A stretch of DNA of 64,000 bases from an uncultured Phaeodactylibacter sp. (lineage in GTDB: Bacteria > Bacteroidota > Bacteroidia > Chitinophagales > Saprospiraceae). The stretch covers positions 62,001-126,000 of the forward strand of contig CAJXNH010000003.1 of assembly GCA_913057245.1 (NCBI GenBank), in the 5' to 3' direction. A program made the position numbers and the translations under genes. The notes under the pieces were generated by a model. That model was given only the letters and a program-made list of their open reading frames with translations, had not been told where the DNA came from and made no database searches. This document shows positions 61,976 to 64,000 of this stretch, in pieces; within the stretch, counting starts at the first letter, position 1; the number at the start of each line of letters is the position of its first letter.

Positions 61976-62755
61976 TTACCGGGTTTCAAGGCGAACCGCA
62001 TTCGGGAAGTTCTCACCCATGAAAACAGCAGCCGGAGAGGTGGTGGAATGCGCGAACTGCCCTTCCCGGAAATCCCAGTAAGCCCCGCCTTCCTTGATGA
62101 GGATTTTCTGAAGGTCGATATTTAGAGCGAGGGTCTTCGGCGTTCCTTTTTCCAGGTCAATAGCTCCGTTGAATTGAACGGCGCTGTAGTTGTTGTTACC
62201 CCCGACATGATAGGTGAGCTTATCCTGGAACTGCCCGTCGGCATCCAAATCTGCATTGCCTTCCACCTTGAAAAAGATATAACTGGAAGCGTCTTCCCAG
62301 TAGTTCTGAGACAGCGGGTGCGTCAGGTCGTAGTCAGGTGGAATGGTGGCATTAAGCTCGGGAGAAACACCGAGCCCGATTTTTAACCCCGTGTAGTTGC
62401 GGACCGGCACTTCCATCTTAATGACTTCCACGCCTTCGGCAGCATCTTCATCAGTGAAGACATTACCGAAGCTGACCAACGCAACATCGGTCAGCAATTC
62501 TTCTTTTTCGGCACCGTCCTCTTCGTAGACCAGCGCGATGTCAGAAAGGTAGGTCTGCAGCAGTTGCATCTGCAGCGCCATATTGTCTTCATACTCATAG
62601 GTCCGCTCAAACATCACAAGCGGGTCGTCTCCGTAGGTGCCCGTAGCCAGGAGGGTAAGCTCTGTAGTTGCGGGCCCACCGTTGTCATCAGAGTTGCCAC
62701 AGCCAGCCACAAAGACGGCAGCGACGAGCGCAAAAAGGGATAGTACTTGCTTCAT
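61976..62755 (-). CDS. MbnP-like copper-binding-family lipoprotein (1)
   Basis: 259 residues. Lipobox AVFVAGC. The beta-sandwich matches the MbnP family: TYLSDIALVYEEDG after the first strands (the LSDI/ISDI block is the hallmark), VRNYTGLKIGLGVSPELN, HPLSQNYWEDASSYIFFKVEG, and a C-terminal SPAAVFMGENFPNAVRL. MbnP partners of MbnH carry a tryptophan that MbnH oxidises to kynurenine for copper binding. Candidate Trp residues here are in NYWED and AYWDF. Context with two diheme enzymes supports that pairing; the modification itself cannot be read from DNA. Confidence 0.8.
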   Translation of the reverse strand: MKQVLSLFALVAAVFVAGCGNSDDNGGPATTELTLLATGTYGDDPLVMFERTYEYEDNMALQMQLLQTYLSDIALVYEEDGAEKEELLTDVALVSFGNVFTDEDAAEGVEVIKMEVPVRNYTGLKIGLGVSPELNATIPPDYDLTHPLSQNYWEDASSYIFFKVEGNADLDADGQFQDKLTYHVGGNNNYSAVQFNGAIDLEKGTPKTLALNIDLQKILIKEGGAYWDFREGQFAHSTTSPAAVFMGENFPNAVRLETR

Positions 62756-62827
62756 AAATTCAGCTTCTAATTGATTTTAGCTGTAAACATAACAGGTTTA
62801 CCACAAAAGCTGTTGTCCTTTTCAACG

Positions 62828-63691
62828 CTATTCCAGTACAATTTCCTGCAAAGAAAAGGCCTCTGCTGTATTGCCGACAATTATTTGCTGCAATTCGGCA
62901 TTGGAATCTGTCGCTACATTGATGCCCGCCAGCCACTTGCTGTAGTCGATCTGTATCACGAATTTAAGGTTGAAGCCGGGGATTTTCTCCCCACCTGCGG
63001 GCAACTGCACCTGCTGCAGGTTGGCAAAAGTGCCGATGCGGAGCTGTTCAGGGATGGTATCTGCTGCAGTGGTGTCGCGGAAAAGCTCTATGAATTGGTA
63101 CACATAACCCGAGTCCCGGTTAAAGTAGAGCAGGCTATCGGTCAGCCCAAGGGGGTGGCTAAGCGGGATGGAATCGGCAATGGCGACGTTGGCCTGCCCG
63201 TTCACCCCCACAAAAAAGCGCAGGCTTTGCAGGTCGGCGGCCTCCCGCAGGGTGCCCAGGCTTATGCTGCTGCTGTTGCCTGCCCGGACGAAGCCGAAAT
63301 TGTCAGGCACCATTTGCAGCACGACGTTACCATCGTTATCGAACAAGTATACATCAAGCTCTTCCTCTATATTTAGGTAGGTCCCATCGGTACGCTGCAG
63401 CTCAAAACCGGATATAAAAAATTCGAACGCATTTACCGTGAAGGGATTGCCGGCTTCATCCAGATAGACGCTGTCGCGCAACCGGAAATTATAGACCGTA
63501 TCCGGCGTGCTGTAGACGTGGGTGAACTGCACCCTGATCTCCGGATATTCGCAATCCTCCGGCGCATTGTTGTCGGCCGCAAAATTGTAGTTAACGGCCT
63601 CCAGGTCAAGGCACCCGTCCTGAGGCTCGTAGCATCCGCTCCATAGCGTCAGGAGCAATATTATACCCGCAACAATTTTACTGATTCTCAT
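62828..63691 (-). CDS. MbnP-like lipoprotein (2) with N-terminal Cys-rich segment
   Basis: 287 residues. Lipobox LLTLWSGC. Directly after it comes a short Cys-rich module, DGCLDLEAVNYNFAADN followed by CEYPEI, of the C-x-D-P-x-A-x-N-Y type often seen in Bacteroidota surface proteins. The rest is MbnP-like: FTVNAFEFFISGFELQRTDG (equivalent of the LSDI block), LRFFVGVNGQANVA, HPLGL, then NLKFVIQIDYSKWLAGIN. It starts 14 bp before the stop of the exonuclease gene, in another frame, and 72 bp separate it from MbnP-like gene 1. Confidence 0.75.
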   Translation of the reverse strand: MRISKIVAGIILLLTLWSGCYEPQDGCLDLEAVNYNFAADNNAPEDCEYPEIRVQFTHVYSTPDTVYNFRLRDSVYLDEAGNPFTVNAFEFFISGFELQRTDGTYLNIEEELDVYLFDNDGNVVLQMVPDNFGFVRAGNSSSISLGTLREAADLQSLRFFVGVNGQANVAIADSIPLSHPLGLTDSLLYFNRDSGYVYQFIELFRDTTAADTIPEQLRIGTFANLQQVQLPAGGEKIPGFNLKFVIQIDYSKWLAGINVATDSNAELQQIIVGNTAEAFSLQEIVLE

Positions 63692-64000
63692 ATTCGCGTA
63701 CCAATCTCTTCACAATTTGCTTCACCTGCGAGCTGAATTCCTTATTGAGGATCCAATTGAAATACTGTTTGTCTTTTGAAAGTGTCTCGCCAACCGGCTT
63801 GCCATTGTATTTACCGAAGCTGAACACAATAGAGCCGTCAACATCGTACTTCATTTTCTGCGTCGCATCCACATAACGCAAATCGTTGGTGAAATCGTGC
63901 ACCACCTGCATATCGTTGGTCACCGGGGTAGGGGTGATGTTGCCATCGTCGTCTTCGTAGTCCACGCCTTTGTATTTTTCCAGCTGTCCTTTGAAGACAT
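63678..64000 (-). CDS. DnaQ-like 3'-5' exonuclease, C-terminal part (runs off the right edge)
   Basis: The open frame continues to the window edge, so only the last 107 codons are seen. The tail SIVFSFGKYNGKPVGETLSKDKQYFNWILNKEFSSQVKQIV is the C-terminal F-G-K-[YH]-x-G-x-P-V module found behind the DEDD exonuclease domain of Bacteroidota proteins related to DNA polymerase III epsilon. The exonuclease motifs themselves lie outside the window. The stop overlaps the start of the MbnP-like gene by 14 bp. Confidence 0.7.
   Translation of the reverse strand, partial: VFKGQLEKYKGVDYEDDDGNITPTPVTNDMQVVHDFTNDLRYVDATQKMKYDVDGSIVFSFGKYNGKPVGETLSKDKQYFNWILNKEFSSQVKQIVKRLVREYENQ

Overview
The window reads as chromosomal DNA from a Bacteroidota bacterium, most likely a Saprospiria/Lewinella-type organism; the genus is inference. 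Supporting evidence: many secreted proteins end in a type IX secretion (T9SS) sorting domain. Candidate promoters fit the Bacteroidota pattern TTG-N18/19-TAnnTTTG with little Shine-Dalgarno signal. Family types such as choice-of-anchor L, DUF3467, LytS/LytTR pairs and a lipoprotein formylglycine-generating enzyme are common in this phylum. No tRNA, rRNA, CRISPR array, prophage or insertion sequence was found. Genes are densely packed, and convergent pairs are separated by strong hairpin terminators.

Layout. 0-3.6 kb: start of surE, ferrochelatase, a CtlX-type amidinohydrolase, a DUF3467 protein and a methyltransferase. 3.6-8.4 kb: three tandem paralogous secreted zinc metalloproteases. 8.7-15.4 kb: malate dehydrogenase, a redox protein, a VWA protein, a secreted unknown, an alpha/beta hydrolase and a LytS/LytTR two-component system. 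15.4-18.5 kb: two tandem ATE1-like aminoacyl-transferase paralogues and a beta-barrel protein. 18.7-23.9 kb: a polyprenyl-phosphate mannosyltransferase-like enzyme, holA and a 1013-residue modular T9SS adhesin. 23.9-28.3 kb: a degenerate sulfatase-like lipoprotein and a 710-residue unknown, divergent from a formylglycine-generating enzyme with intact cysteines. 28.4-31.1 kb: a mannonate-reductase-like SDR and a sodium/solute symporter.

31.2-35.4 kb: a beta-propeller/T9SS gene cut in two by an in-frame TGA, and adenine deaminase. 35.5-39.5 kb: a four-gene Tro/Mnt-type metal ABC operon whose first permease carries a DtxR/MntR-like regulator at its C-terminus. Two interlocked palindromes lie upstream. 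40-43.4 kb: a PAS histidine kinase, prmC and mqnB. 43.4-48 kb: outer-membrane, TolB-like, redoxin-dockerin and beta-lactamase-fold proteins. 48.2-50 kb: lipB, an unknown and a thioesterase. 50.1-52.8 kb: an 892-residue TIR-TPR-SDR fusion. 52.8-58.8 kb: a TlpA-like lipoprotein, an unknown, a dicarboxylate/amino-acid symporter, hemE, accD and a cupin. 58.85-59.74 kb: six copies of one roughly 75-bp palindromic element in strictly alternating orientation (REP/BIME-like). 59.8-64 kb: two diheme peroxidase lipoproteins and two MbnP-like lipoproteins in one probable operon, then the 3' part of a DnaQ-like exonuclease.

Most of the window is housekeeping: heme (hemH, hemE), lipoate (lipB), fatty acid (accD), menaquinone (mqnB), replication (holA) and translation (prmC). 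The regions that stand out are the permease-regulator fusion with its operator, the TIR-TPR-SDR protein, the palindromic repeat array, the MbnP/peroxidase operon, the degenerate sulfatase opposite an FGE, and the in-frame stop in the propeller gene.
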